DNA of 64,000 bases, taken from Sinohyriopsis cumingii (taxonomy: Eukaryota > Mollusca > Bivalvia > Unionida > Unionidae). How positions within the stretch are numbered: position 1 is the first letter of the stretch; the number at the start of each line of letters is the position of its first letter. Below, in pieces: positions 27,901 to 42,900 of the stretch. The notes under the pieces are model-generated. The model saw only the letters and a list, made by a program, of their open reading frames with translations. It was not told the DNA's origin and did no database searches. Made by a program: the position numbers and the translations under genes. The stretch is taken from positions 14,105,220 through 14,169,219 of the forward strand of contig CM068839.1 in the NCBI GenBank assembly GCA_028554795.2. The letters are read 5' to 3'.

Positions 27901-30900
27901 ACATAATATTTTTATATATTCAGAAAGATAGTGTGTATTTAACAGACAGGGGGCAGAATATCAACAAAAGGCCAAATATTGTTTATGTCTCCACTGACAA
28001 TGGACATGGATGGACCCCTCTGCATGAGTTTGTCAATGTAGGTATCTAATTAGCATAGAATTTTAATTTACAAAGTCTTTGGTTCAGACATTAATGTAAC
28101 CAGTTTAGAAACATACCCAATAAGTAGTTTAAAAGTTGGTAAAAATAAGAAAATTTGTTTAAGAAGTTTATAGTGTTGTTCAGTTTTCAGCAACCAGATA
28201 ACATAGTTTTCAATTGCAAATATGATATTGTAAATTATTATTGCTTATGATTTTCACCCACATGGAAGAACAGGAGAATTTTAATTGGCTGTTAAGTCCA
28301 AGTGATCTTATGGTATGATCCTTCATAGCTGTACAACATGTGGCACATGTCATGCATCCATCAACACTTGCCATTTTCACCATCCAGTATGGCTGCCTCT
28401 ACTAAGAATAGCAAAACCATGGAACAACAACTCTTTAAAAACTACTCGACATAATTTCATCAAACACTGAGTCAGTTATATTTAGATGAAAGTATTTCAT
28501 TTTTATACAAATAATTATGATCCATTATCCCATATGGTTACGGCTGCTAAAAGGTAAAATTTATGAAATGACATATTATAGATGCCGACTCATAATCCCT
28601 CAGCAATGATGGATGTGATGTTCAGAAGCTTGTTTGTAGAATTTTAATTCAACATATTTTGTCAAGCAGTTGGCCTTGAATGAAGTCTAATTTGAGACTG
28701 GATGGTAAATTAATTTGGAGTGGCATTTGCAGACATTTTCAATGGGAGCTTGATCTTGATAAGAGTGATGTTTTGCTTAAAAATAACTCTACTTTTTTCA
28801 ATGAAAATATTTACAGGGGAAAATGGCTGTAGGCAACCCTTCTCCCTCTGTCAAACCTTCAAAATGTGCTCCTGACTCACTGACAATGATTTCAGTATTT
28901 GGACAAGACAAAATTTTTTTATTCAGTTTCCAGGATTATTTAATACACACAGATTGGACAGACATAAACATCCAAATTTAAAATTTGCTAATTTAGATAA
29001 GTCATTATCTAAATACATGTACATTTGAAGTCATTATATAGACTATTCCATTCAGAAATGGGGTACTGGAGGACTTTAATTGCTGTATCTTCTCTTTTCC
29101 CACCCATATTACCAGGTATTTACTAGGCAGTGAACAGAACAGAACACTTTTGGCAATTATATCAGCCCAGGATGCTTCTGTAAGACTTGGAATATCAACA
29201 GCTTCCCAAATTCAAGATTTTATAAGACTTACAGTGTGAAGGAGTAATTCAGAAAAGATGACAAAGTTTTTATGTTTTTGAGTTCCATTGTAGTTCAAAC
29301 ATCTGCGCATGGCTGAAGGACCTTTAAGTTATTATACAAATAATACCAATCCATGGTAAAAATATTACTGCAAATACTAAAATTAGAAAAAGTTCCTACA
29401 ACTATTTGGCCAACTGCTTTTGCATTTTGCTGTTGGGCAAGTGTCAGCCAGGTGAGTGATCTTATGCCACATGGGTCTCTTATAAATTTTTATATTTCCA
29501 TGTTCATTATAAACAACATGGCAATAATTTGCAATTATCAGTTTTAAACTATATGCTTATTTTCTTAGTTTCATTTTTTAACAGCGGGACATCATTGGTT
29601 TCAATGAGGATCAGTATGACTACCTGATGCATCAACTAGAACTCTTCAAAGCCCTCAGCTATGTAAGTTCTAAATTTCATTACTAGAGGAAAAAGCATAT
29701 TCAACTACTGTGAATTGGAAAAAATATGGCATTTGCTTAAATAGGAATGTAATTATTAGGCATAGATAGAAATGTAATTGTTTGGTCAGGACATGTCATT
29801 CTTATGGGTTCAATGCTGTCAATACTATGCATAGATAGAAAGGCAATTGTTAGATTTGTTTTTATGGGTTCAAGGCTAACAATACTAGATATAGATGGAA
29901 AATATAATTTGGTAGGTCAGGACTTGTCCTTCTTATGGGTGCAAGGCTGGCAATACTGTGTATAGATAGAAATGTAATGCTCACTCAGGACATGCAGTTC
30001 TTATGGATGCAAATACTCAGATTGTCTTTTGTAAGAAATAAATCAGGATAATACCCAGAGATATAATCTCAAAGCACAGAAACCACAATTGTTGCCCATG
30101 CTTCAATATTACTCCATACCCATTTAATCTTACAGGCTTGACCTGGCATTAAGTACAGATGTTCAGTCTGTATTTCTATCACACACCCAGATTGGAACTG
30201 TTTCAGTGTTTTGTCCCTGCACTGGTATTCCAAGAAGTACCATATATAACTTGTATAAATCCCAATTTGTTTTTGCTTTCATTCACCTTTAGAAGCTGAA
30301 CATATTTTCAAAGTGCAAAATATCAGGTGTGTTACAAATTCAATACTGCATTTGTTCTTTGTCCCAAGTCAGGGAAAGGGTTCATTTGATATAGCTTATG
30401 ACTGCATCTCTTAGTGATATCCTTCTTTGCCATGTCAAAACATACTCTTTCTGCCAACTCTATAGCAAAATACATAGGACATTTTGTGTGTGTAACATTT
30501 GAAGTGAATAGTGTATAATCTGTATCTTTGTTAAAGTTCATTACCTGGATAAAAAGAAGCATTTGACATGTGACTTTCTAATAGCTAGAGTAAAGGGCAG
30601 GGTCTATAACATATATTAAATTTCATCATCTAAATTAACAGAAATGTTTGACCTGTCCACCTTCTCTTAGCTGTAGCAAAGGGCAGAGCCTATAACAGTA
30701 GTTCCCAACCTTTTTTGGCCACAAAACTAAAAATTACTTTTTCTTCACCTCATGATCTTGTTCCACATTTTCACAACCCTAAAAATAAGTCCTGGCTACC
30801 CACATGACCTTCAGAGTGTCCTCATGACTGACCTGGGTCATGATCTTGAAGTTGGGAACCATTTGTCTATAATTATCTGATAAATTTCATTACATGGATG

Positions 30901-33900
30901 AGCACAAGAGTTAGAGATTGCCTGTTTGCCCTAGCTTGACTAATGACAAAAATGTATTAAGAAATATAGTGTATAGATTTGTAATTGAATATCCATCATT
31001 ACCATGGTAATTCATATAAGTTAACAACATTACCAATGTTACCAAATGGACTTAGAGCATGTATATTGGCTATTCATTTTTTAAAATTTAGTATTTCTTA
31101 CCCAAAATGTACAGGGTCGAAACGATTATGCAATCCATGCCATAACAAGGGAGTATGGTTATCTGACCTGGGAAGACTCATTCCTTTGCATCACATCTGA
31201 TCTCCTTCCCGATGCCATCAGGGCCAAGTACTGTGAGCTGATTATAGGTAACTTCTTTTTGAGTTTCAAAACTTGTCACCATTTAATTGACCAGAGAAAT
31301 GGACAGATGACTTTAACAGTATTCACCATTTAATTGATAAGAGTACTGGACAGATGACTTTAACACTATTCACCATTTAATTGACCAGAGCACTGGACAT
31401 ATGACTTTAACACTAGTTACCATTTAATTGACCAGAGCACTGGACATATGACTTTAACACTATTCACCATTTAATTGACCAGATCGCTGAACAGATGACT
31501 TTAACAATATTCACCATTTAATTGACCAGAGTAGTGGACACATGACCTTAACACTACTCACCATTGAATTGATAAGAGCACTCGACAGATGACTTTATCA
31601 CTACTCACCATTTAATTGACCAGAGCACTGGACACATGATTTTACTCCCATTTAATTGATCAGAGTGCTAGATAGATGACTTTAACACTATTCACCATTT
31701 AATTGACTAGAGCCCTGGGCACATGACTTTGACACTATTCACCATTTAATTAACTAGAGCCCTGGGCACATGACTTTGACACTATTCACCATTTAATTAA
31801 CTAGAGCCCTGGGCACATGACTTTGACACTATTCACCATTTAATTGACTAGAGCCCTGGGCACATGACTTTGACACTATTCACCATTTAATTAACCAGAG
31901 CACTGGACAGATGACTTTAACACTATTCAACATTTAATTAACCAGAGCACTGGACAGATGACTTTAACACTATTCAACATTTAATTGACCAGAGCCCTGG
32001 ACGCATGACTTTAACACTACTCACCATTTAATTGGTCAGAGCAAGAAATGACTACACTGTTCATTATCATAACACATCAGATAAAATTGAACATGTTTGT
32101 TTTTGATAATTACCCCATATGAATAAATATTCATTTGGAGTAAATACTGAAATTTTGTATGAAATATGGTTGAGTAATGCTAAAAATATAACAATTTGAT
32201 TTTGTATATGCTGTATGTAGTAATAGTGAATTGGGTAATGGACATCATCAAGTAAGTATTTGATGGTCATTTGAGTAATGGCCATCATGCAGTAAATATC
32301 TGACAGTCATTTGGGTGATGGACATCACTCAATAAGTATCTCACAGTTGGGTGATGGACATCACTCAATAAGTGTCTGATAGTCAGTTAGATGGACATCA
32401 CTCAGTAAGTCTCTCACAGTTTGGTGATGGACATCACTCAATAAGTGTCTGATAGTCAGTTGGGTGATGGAAATCACTCAGTAAGTATCTAATAGTCTGT
32501 TGGGTGATGGACATCACTCAGTAAGTCTCTGACATTTGGGTGATTGATATACTCAATAAGTGTATGATAGTCAGTTGGGTGATGGACATCACACAGTAAA
32601 TCTCTGACGGTTGGGTGATGGACATCACTTAATATGTGTCTGATAGTTATGTGATGGGCATCATTCAGTATTCAGTAAGTGCTTGACAGTTGGGTGATGG
32701 ACATCACTCAGTAAGTCTCTGACAGTGTTTGACAGTCAGTTGGGTGATGGACATCACTCAGTAAGTGTTTGACAGTCAGTTGGGTGATGGACATCACTCA
32801 GTAAGTGTTTGACAGTCATTTGGGTGATGGACATCACTCAGTAAGTGTTTGACAGTCAGTTGGGTGATGGAAATCACTCAGTGAGTCTCGAATTATGTAA
32901 TAAGTCACCTCTGTGCCAGTCAAAGTACAGGTCATCAGTAGATGTATATCATCAAATGTTTGAGTTTGACTGGTGTATGGGGATAGATTCATTGACATCA
33001 TGATCTTATGAATTGAATATGAATAAGTTAAGATTCCTTTGGCTGGGAATCTGACTTGGTGACTATGAAACAAGAATAAGTTGAAATTCCTTTCCCTGGG
33101 AATCTGGCTTGGTGGCTATGAAACATGAATAAGTTGGAGTTCCTTTCCCTGGAAATCTGACTTGGTGGCTATGAAACAAGAATAAGTTGAAATTCCTTTC
33201 CCTGGGAATCTGACTTGGTGACTATGAAACAAGAATAAGTTGAAATTCCTTTCCCTGGGAATCTGGCTTGGTGGCTGTGAAACATGAATAAGTTGGAGTT
33301 CCTTTCCCTGGAAATCTGACTTGGTGGCTATGAAACAAGAATAAGTTGAAATTCCTTTCCCTGGGAATCTGACTTGGTGGCTATGAAACATGAATGAGCT
33401 GAAATTCCTTTCCCTGGGATTCTGACTTAGTGGCTATGAAACATGAATAAGTTGGGTCCTTACCCTGTTTATCAGACTTGGTGGTTATGAAACATGAATA
33501 AGAAGGGGTCCCTGGGTGCCTGACTAAGTGGTTACAAAACATTTGAGCTGTAGTTTTGTTTAGATTCCCAATTTATACTTATAATAATTCCCTTCTATAT
33601 AGAAATAAAGTAGTTAAATCTACATGATTATATTGGCATATACTCTTCTATTTTTGTCCAGTTAAAAAAAAGATGAATGAAATTGAACATCTGAGGGGAA
33701 ACATTCTGATTTTTTTCTGGCCATGACTTAAGATTTCCATGGTAAACTGGTGTGACAATTTTTTAGATAAAATTATTATTATCATTGATGCCACCTTGGT
33801 GCTACTTGAAAAGTTAGAATAGTGATGTTGTAGTATTTTGAATTTATTTTGCACTTAATCTGTAAAACATGATACTCTGTTAACTAATATATCAGTAAAA

Positions 33901-36900
33901 GTCAATTTGTCTAATGTAAATTACACGACACTTTATAATTATCTTTTATGAGTCATTGTGATAGTAGTAGTCATGATGATGATGATGATGATGATAAGTT
34001 GAAGAAGAAGGAACCGAAGAACATATAAAAATAAAGTAAAAAAGACAAGATTTGCTTTTGAATTAATATTTTTTTTATAGATTTCATAATTTTAGTGTTC
34101 TTTTAATCATTTGGCAGGACTTTTTGTTGATGTTGGAAATAACTATTCAGTTCTAGACAACCCAAATATCTGCTTTGTCTATGAATATGTTGGATCCAAG
34201 GATTCGGAGAGAGAACAAAGTCAATATGTAAGTGTCACAAGGGAAGTTTGCTCATTTTAGGTACATGAATACTTTAAAACTGGTAATTTTTCATGCATTA
34301 ATTCCACAGTGCATGTAATCAGAGGATTACTTATGATTATATCCACAGTACTTGCAATCCAAGGATTACTTTTGATTACATCCACAGTGCTTGCAATCCA
34401 AGGATAACTTTTGATTACATCCACAGTGCTTGCAATCCAAAGATTACTTTTGATTACATCCACAGTGCTTGCAATCCAAGGATTACTTTTGATTATATCC
34501 ACAGCACTATCCAAGGATCACTCTAGTTGACTATTGTGAATTCATTTACTTTTATGGTTCTCAATTTTCATGGTTTTGCTAAAAGTGTCACTTTTTGTGG
34601 GAACTTAAATTCATGGATTGAGAAAGTTGGCCTATAGTTTTTACAGAAGGATGATTGTTTGTTGGGTCTTTACATTTGTGACTTTGAGCAACCACGAAAT
34701 CCATGAAAATTGGTATCCTGCAAAGAATAGTGAAATCACAGTGTTTTGCATTCAACAGGTCTGCATATATCAGTGATGTTTTTTGTATGAAGTTCTAACA
34801 TGCATTATGACTTATTATGTGATATTTGGTTCAGTTTATTGGCGATTCTTATATGAAAATAGCCTATAGGGACTATATTTAAATAAGCATATGGGGACTG
34901 TGTTCAAAATAAGCACATGGGGACTTAAGTACAAACTAGCCTGTGAGAACTATCAGACTATACATACAAACTAAACTGTGGGGACTATGTACAAACATGT
35001 CTATGGGAACTATGTTCAAATTAGTATATGGGGACAGTGTAGAAACTTGACTATGGGAACAATCAGTACATACAAACTAGCCTATGGGAACTATGTACAA
35101 ATAAGCATATGAGGACTATGTACAAATAAGCCTATGAGGACTATGTACAAATAAGTCTATGAGGACTATGTACAAATAAGCATATGGGGACTATGTACAA
35201 ATAAGCATATGGGAACTGTGTACAAAAAAGCATATGAGGACTATGTACAAATAAGCCTATGGGAACTATATATATAAAAATAGGCCTATGAGATCTATGT
35301 ACAAATAAGCCTTTGGGAAATATGCACAAATAAGCTTATGGTGTCTATGTACAAAAAGCCTATGGGAAATATGTACAAATAAGCCTATGGTGTCTATGTA
35401 CAAAAAGCCTATGGGAAATATGTACAAATAAGCCTATGGTGTCATCGTTGTTGTTGAGTTTAATTATAATGGCGTGCGCACAATTGTGCATGTGCCACTT
35501 TTTTCTGACTGCACCGCAGTCTGCTAGTTGTTCCTGGGGAAGGGGATGGTGCCACCTTCCCCAGGCTTTTATGGATTCAAGGAACCCTGATAGTGTGGCC
35601 TCAATCTGTGGGTCCATAAAGGTCCCTACAGTTGAATGGTTGGCAGTCATTAGTGGGAAGGAGAGCTCGGGAACGGTCCTGCTTGCTTTACATCGCTGGT
35701 TTCTTGTTGCATTTGCCTGGTGTTTCTTGCGATTTTTTTTTTTCTTCTATTTTTTTCTTCTTCAAAATGTTCTAAAAGGGGGGGGGGGATGTTCTATGCT
35801 GTTTATAGAGGTTCTTAGTAGAAATCATGTATGAAGATATGGTGTCTATGTACAAAAAGCCTATGGGAAATATGTACAAATAAGCCTATAGGAAATATGT
35901 ACAAATAAGCCTATGGGAAATATGTACAAATAAGCCTATAGGAAATATGTACAAATAAGCCTATGGGAAATATGTACAAATAAGCCTCTGGTAACTATGA
36001 ACAAATGAACCTATGGGGACTATGTACAAATGCTCCTATGGGAAATATGTACAAATAAGCCTATGGGGACTAAGTACATTTAAGTCTATGGTAACAATAC
36101 TCCTGTAAGCTTATGAGAAATATGTACAAATAAGCATATGGAGACTATATTCAAATTAGCCTATGGGGACTATGTACAAATACTCCTATGGGAAATATGT
36201 ACAAATAAGCCTAGGGGGACTAAGTACAAATACTTCTATGGGGAATATGTACAAATAAGCCTATGGGAAATATGTACAAATAAGCCTATAGGAAATATGT
36301 ACAAATAAGCCTATGGGAAATATGTACAAATAAGCCTCTGGTAACTATGAACAAATAAACCCTTGATGACTATGTACAAATACTCCTATGGGAAATATGT
36401 ACAAATAAGCCTGTGGGGACTAAGTACATTTAAGTCTATGGTAACAATACTCGTGTAAGCTTATGAGAAATATGTACAAATAAGCATATGGAGACTATAT
36501 TCAAATAAGCCTATGGGGACTATGTACAAATGCTCCTATGGGAAATATGTACAAATAAGCCTATGGGGTCTAAGTACATTTAAGTCTATGGTAACAATAC
36601 TCATGTAAGCTTATGAGAAATATGTACAAATAAGCCTATGTTTATGTAAGCCTGTGGGAAATATGTACAAATAAGCATATGGAGACTATATTCAAATAAG
36701 CCTATGGGGACTATGTACAAATGCTCCTATGGGAAATATGTACAAATAAGCCTATGGGGTCTAAGTACATTTAAGTCTATGGTAACAATACTCATGTAAG
36801 CTTATGAGAAATATGTACAAATAAGCATATGGAGACTATCTACAAACTAAAGTTTATTTCCTTTGGCTCAGTCAGAATTTACTAATATTTCTAGGATAGT

Positions 36901-39900
36901 CAGTCTGTTGCTTCAAAGAGAAACATTACCCACTTATACGAAATGTCATTCATGAACATATCTGCAAAGTGGAATTTCTGAATTACTGATGAAAATGTAA
37001 TAGCAGATGAAAATACTATATACAGTTTTGCTATGATACACTGCCTCTTCGCCATGCTGTACAAGGTGACAAATGACATAAAAACTGATCCTGTAAAAAG
37101 TACTTGGTATCCAGTAAAGAAATTTTTAACATGGAATAATCGATCATGGATGCATTTCAAAATTTTGTATCATTTTCATATAAATTTGGAATTATCAAAA
37201 GTACCCTGGCATATATTTATAAAAAAAACTGCCTTCCCTAAGTACTATGCCTGTTAAATTGAACAAGATCTGCATATTTTGCATTGGTAAACTGATGTTC
37301 AATAAAAAAAATCTGTATGTTTCACATTTATGAGGTGATGTTCAATAGATTATTTGGACTTGCACAATCACTGACATTAAATTTGCATGCATGAAGTTAT
37401 GGTATTGCTGCTGACAAAATATAAATATTTAAAGGAAAACTATAGCTCAAGAAAATAGAGATGCTTTTTTCAAGTTGTTTGAATGCTGTTTTGCTGTGCA
37501 AACTAACAATATTTTTCACAAAATAGATGATTCATTTGGTTTTGTGGGGTTTTGCCATTTTTGAGCACATACTAGGTTATATACATGGCAGCTAGTGTAT
37601 TTTAGTGCAGGAAGATACCAGGAAGAACCACTGACTCATAGGAAGCTACTGGCAAGCCCTGTGTGTTACTTTGAGATTCATAATTTTGTACATAATGAAA
37701 TTGTGGATGTCATTTTTTAGAAGTGTTTTATTGTTGTAGTAGATGATGTAGAAAGATTGTCAGCTGTGCATTTAACCCTGACAGTGCTTATATATGCATG
37801 CTTTCCTTTCTGGCATTAGGTCGTGCAGGAGTCCTCTACTTGCAGTGGCTCACAGGTAGGGGACATAACTCTGACTAGAATATTTTGTTTACTATTGTTC
37901 CATGCTGTTCATACTGTCCAGTCTTTTTCTCTGTTAAATATATATCAGACACCTTTCTTACCACTTTAGATCACATGTGATATTTATGACTCAGCTGGTG
38001 GAAGGTTAGACCTGTTGTATTATTGTACTTAAGGTAATATCCCAATACATCTGCATATCCTATTTTACATTTCCATACAGCTGCATATCCTAATTTACAT
38101 TTCCATACAGTTGCATATCCTAATTTACATTTCCATACAGTTGCATATCCTAATTTACATTTCCATACAGCTGCATATCCTAATTTACATTTCCATACAG
38201 CTACATATCCTATTTTACGTTTCCTCTAATAGCTAATGAAAATACTGCATTGATGGTATTTAATTTGGAGAAACCAATATTTATCATTTATTTTCAAGCT
38301 GGGCTTGATTTAGTTTTGACCATCCTTACTGGCAGGGTTTTATAGCTTGTGTTTAATTGTATCTTTCAACTGAATCATGCTTGTGACAGAATCAGAACAT
38401 CAAACTACTAGGTTTAAAAATTTTTGCAGTAAATTGGTTTCTAAATTGGTAATTTTTTTGTCAATATAAATTTTATATGTTTTAAGGGGATTCAAAACAA
38501 ACCAAGTGCATTTTTTGCCACAATATGTATTCCATACTATGGCAGTGTTTTCATAATAAGTAAATAATATGAGTCCGCACTGCCAATTAAATGAAAAATA
38601 GGAAGACCTCTTTATCTCATAGTTTACTGCAAAGATTTTATATAACATCCGCAAGCATTTTTAGTTTTCTTGATATTAGATTACTGACTGGTGACCACTG
38701 ATGACATACAGTACAGTTATTAAGTTTTTCCCTTTACAGGCTGTCAGTAGGTTCTGGTCCAGTTTTTCTCTTGAATCATTTGTATTTTGAAAAATATGGA
38801 GAAAGTCCTCTCTGTATGAGCATTAGAATGTGGCAGTGACAAAACAGCCATACTTAACCTGCAAAAGGAATTCAAATTTTATTTTTTCTAGCCTGCTGAC
38901 TGCTCTCCAATACTTCTCCAAGCTATGTTAACGCTGAGGAGAAAGTTTTTGAATTGGACTTGAGATTCATTCCTCAGGCTCATATTTCTTGTTTGGTGTT
39001 TTTTTTTTTTATAGCTTTGGGAGAAAGCTCACAATTTAGCATTTACATGAATTGAACCAAACAACTATATGAACTGCACATAAATATTCCACTTAAAACA
39101 TCTTGAACATCACAATAGCAATAAGGCAAGACAAAATATTAAAATACTTGCTCAAGTGTTTCTGCTGAAATAATTTTTGGGTCGGTCACATTTCGTCTCA
39201 CCTTTGCCAATGGTCAGCCAATATTAATCAAAGAGTAAAGAGCTGTGTTGAACACTCTTTAATCCCTTTATCATGTATAACACCTCAAAAAGCATTTGGC
39301 TTGAAACTGTCCAGATTACAACAATATCAATGAACACCATGATGTTGTGTACACATGTTTGACTTCCTAATCCGATTACTCAGCCACACATCATTGCACT
39401 GCTTAAACAGTTCCAATCCACAGTAGATTGGTTCTCACTTGATTCTGTAATGAGTGTATAGAACACATTAAAAGAACAGTACAAATCTTTTTCTCCAGTT
39501 TTTCATTTATTAATGTTAGAAGGTGGTAGATTTCAAGAAAACTGTTTATGTGGTATTTTTGTCCTTCTATTGGTAAAATCACATGTGTGCTGCATGAAAC
39601 ATCCCATTCTTTTTATTTGCTCATGAACATAAGACTGGATACAATGCTGAATGGCATAATTCACTTGTCAGCATTTTTAAAAATACCCTAGAGAGTGTTA
39701 TGGCCCCTGATTTCCTGTTTCTATTCATGTAGTGCTTTGCTCTAAGTGCTGTGCAGTGTTTAAGGTTAACATTATTTATAGAATTTTTGTTGTGTTTTCT
39801 TAGCAAACCTGCAAAAATATTAGGATTTTTACTATAAATGTGATGTGGTGACAGATACAGGTTCAGGCACCTGTTTCTCATTGATAAGTTAGCTGTCTGC

Positions 39901-42900
39901 ATTAGTTTCAAAGTTAAATATACCGTTTATAATTGCTTATAAGTTGAGTCGAGTTGCAAGCAACAAAGATCCTAATCTGCAGTAGTATACTGTGCTTGTA
40001 GATCAGGGTCCATGTTGTTTGTTCCACTGATTACTCCTTACAGACTGCTTAGATCCAGATCTGTCAGCATATTATTCAATGACAGATTTGGGTCTGTGCA
40101 GTTTGCTATTGGTCTCAACTTGTAAGCGAGTACATACAGTACATCTTGTTACATTTTGTAAGATTCCTGGAGCCCCTATTACTGTCTACACTCACTGCAT
40201 TTTTCTTGTAAAATAGTTTCAGAAACCAAATTTTGTTTAGTTTCTTCCTCCAAATCAACATCAGTCATTTTTTTTAAAGATTTGGTTAAGGAGAACAGAG
40301 TATTTGCAGTATCTTCATTGCGTGGTCATATTGTTTTTGTATCAGTCAATATGTCTGCCCTGACAGTTCCATGTGAACTACATTATCGATCACTAATATA
40401 CAAGTATTGATTTATTGTTTTTAGCACTTCAGAATATTTTTTATCCTTTTCAGGAGACTTTGAAAATTATTTGTGAAAATATTGCATATTGACTTCTAGT
40501 GAGTGTCTTCAAGAGTTCATTATGTGACTAAACTAAGCTAAAGATTACCAACAAGTACGAATTGTTAAAATGTTTGGTCAGTAAGGGTATTAATTAATCT
40601 GAGTCAGTTATCTTTCAGGTTTCTTTTTAAAAAAATCAAATTATTTATGCATTATTTTCAAAAGGACATGTTTGTAAAAATCCCCACTAAATTTAATGAA
40701 TTGATAATTAGAAAAGATTGAGCACTTGGAAAAGCATCTCTAACTAACAGTGCTTGGCATGGTTGTGCAGTGATGGAAATGCAGTTTTTGTTATTAATGT
40801 CTTTATGTGTCTTTCTAATGCATACAGTGTAGAACTACTGTCATAACATTGATTGCTGCTTATGCAGATAATGAACATAAACAACTTTAAGATTTAACTT
40901 TTTTTATTGAAAATTATCAGATGCACAATTCACTGAAACATGCTCTAAGGTGTCTATTCTAATATAAAACCCTGACAACACTCGTTTATGAAAATGGCAG
41001 AACAGTAATCTCCCCACCAACTCCCTCCACCACCATGTGAGATCTTGGGTAAATGACTATAGTTTATTTTTCAATTTAATAGATTTCCTTGTAAGTTCTG
41101 TCTTGTCAACAAACTGCAAAGAAAACCATTGGCTGAATCAGTGTAAAATTTGCTCAGATATTTCATCCAAATATTTTTATATTATTTGCAGCTGTAATAT
41201 TGTTGTCAGTTTTTAAATTCAAGTAAATTAATTTATGACATGCAATAGGAAGTCTGTCTCCTGAGCAAGCAAAGGTGTCAATCACTAATTCAACAAACCC
41301 TATTACATACAAAGGTGTAGATCACTATTGCAACAAGCCCTAAACAAAGCATAGTGTAGATTACTAACTCAACAAGCCCTAAACAAGCAAAGGTGTCAGT
41401 TAACAGTGCTTAATCGACAGGGATAAATATAGTTCAGAAACTAAAGGACAGGGATAAATATAGTTCAGAATTTCAAAACTGACAAACAAATCACATATCT
41501 TTCATCAAAATTGCCAAGTTAGGTGTTTTAGCTTCATTTCAGCCTATTAGAGAAATGTAATATAATTTTCTTCATGTAATTCATATAGATCATATTTCTA
41601 TGTCATTCTTCTTTTTTCTTTTTTTTTATAATTGGAAACCAAATAAATTTTAAATAATATTCTCCAAAATGTGTAGCAGTTTTCCAAATGCAAAAAAGAG
41701 TGAATCAAAATAAGGCAGATGGTAAAATCCACTGTTTAAGTTTAGAATTTCCACATGACTCTTCTTTAGTAGTTAACAGTAACATTATTCTCATTGTGTA
41801 CAAATTTGTAATAGCTACGGAGTAACATAAATCTCATTGTGTACAATTTTGTAATAGCTAGGGAGTAACATAATTCACATTGTGTACAATTTTGTAATAG
41901 CTAGGAAGTAACATAAATCTCATTGTGTACAATTTTGTTATAGCTAGGGAGTAACATAAATCTCATTGTGTACAATTTTGTAATAGCTAGGGAGTAACAT
42001 AATTCACATTGTGTACAATTTTGTAATAGCTAGGAAGTAACATAATTCTTATTGTGTACAGTTTTGTAATAGCTAGGGAGTAACATAATTCTCATTGTGT
42101 ACAAATTTATAATAGCTAGGGAGTAACATAATTCTCATTGTGTACAAATTTATAATAGCTAGGGAGTAACATAATTCACATTGTGTACAGTTTTGTAATA
42201 GCTAGGGAGTAACATAATTCTCATTGTGTACAAATTTATAATAGCTAGGGAGTAACATAATTCTCATTGTGTACAATTTTGTAATAGCTAGGGAGTAACA
42301 TAAATCTCATTGTGTACAATTTTGTAATAGCTAGGGAGTAACATAATTGTCATTGTGTACAATTTTGTAATAGCTAGGAAGTAACATAATTCTCATTGTG
42401 TACAATTTTGTAATAGCTAGGGAGTAACATAATTCACATTGTGTACAATTTTTAATAGCTAGGGAGTAACATAATTCTCATTGTGTACAATTTTGTAATA
42501 GCTAGGGAGTAACAATTCTCATTGTGTACAGTTTTGTAATAGCTAAGGAGTAACATAATTCTCATTGTGTGCAATTTTGTAATAGCTAGGGAGTAACAAT
42601 TCTCATTGTGTACAGTTTTGTAATAGCTAGGGAGTAACAAATCTCATTGTGTACAATTTTGTAATAGCTAGGGAGTAACATAATTCTCGTGTACAATTTT
42701 GTAATAGCTAGGGAGTAACAATTCTCATTGTGTACAGTTTTGTAATAGCTAGGGAGTAACATAATTCTCATTGTGTACAATTTTGTAATAGCTAGGGAGT
42801 AACAATTCTCATTGTGAACAGTTTTGTAATAGCTAGGGAGTAACATGATTCTCATTGTGTACAATTTTGTAATAGCTAGGGAGTAACATAATTCTCATTA

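Noticed and set aside
35436-35834. 132-codon plus-strand open frame with a hydrophobic tail
   Set aside because: It is the antisense strand of the retroposon, and the hydrophobic tail is the T-rich tract.
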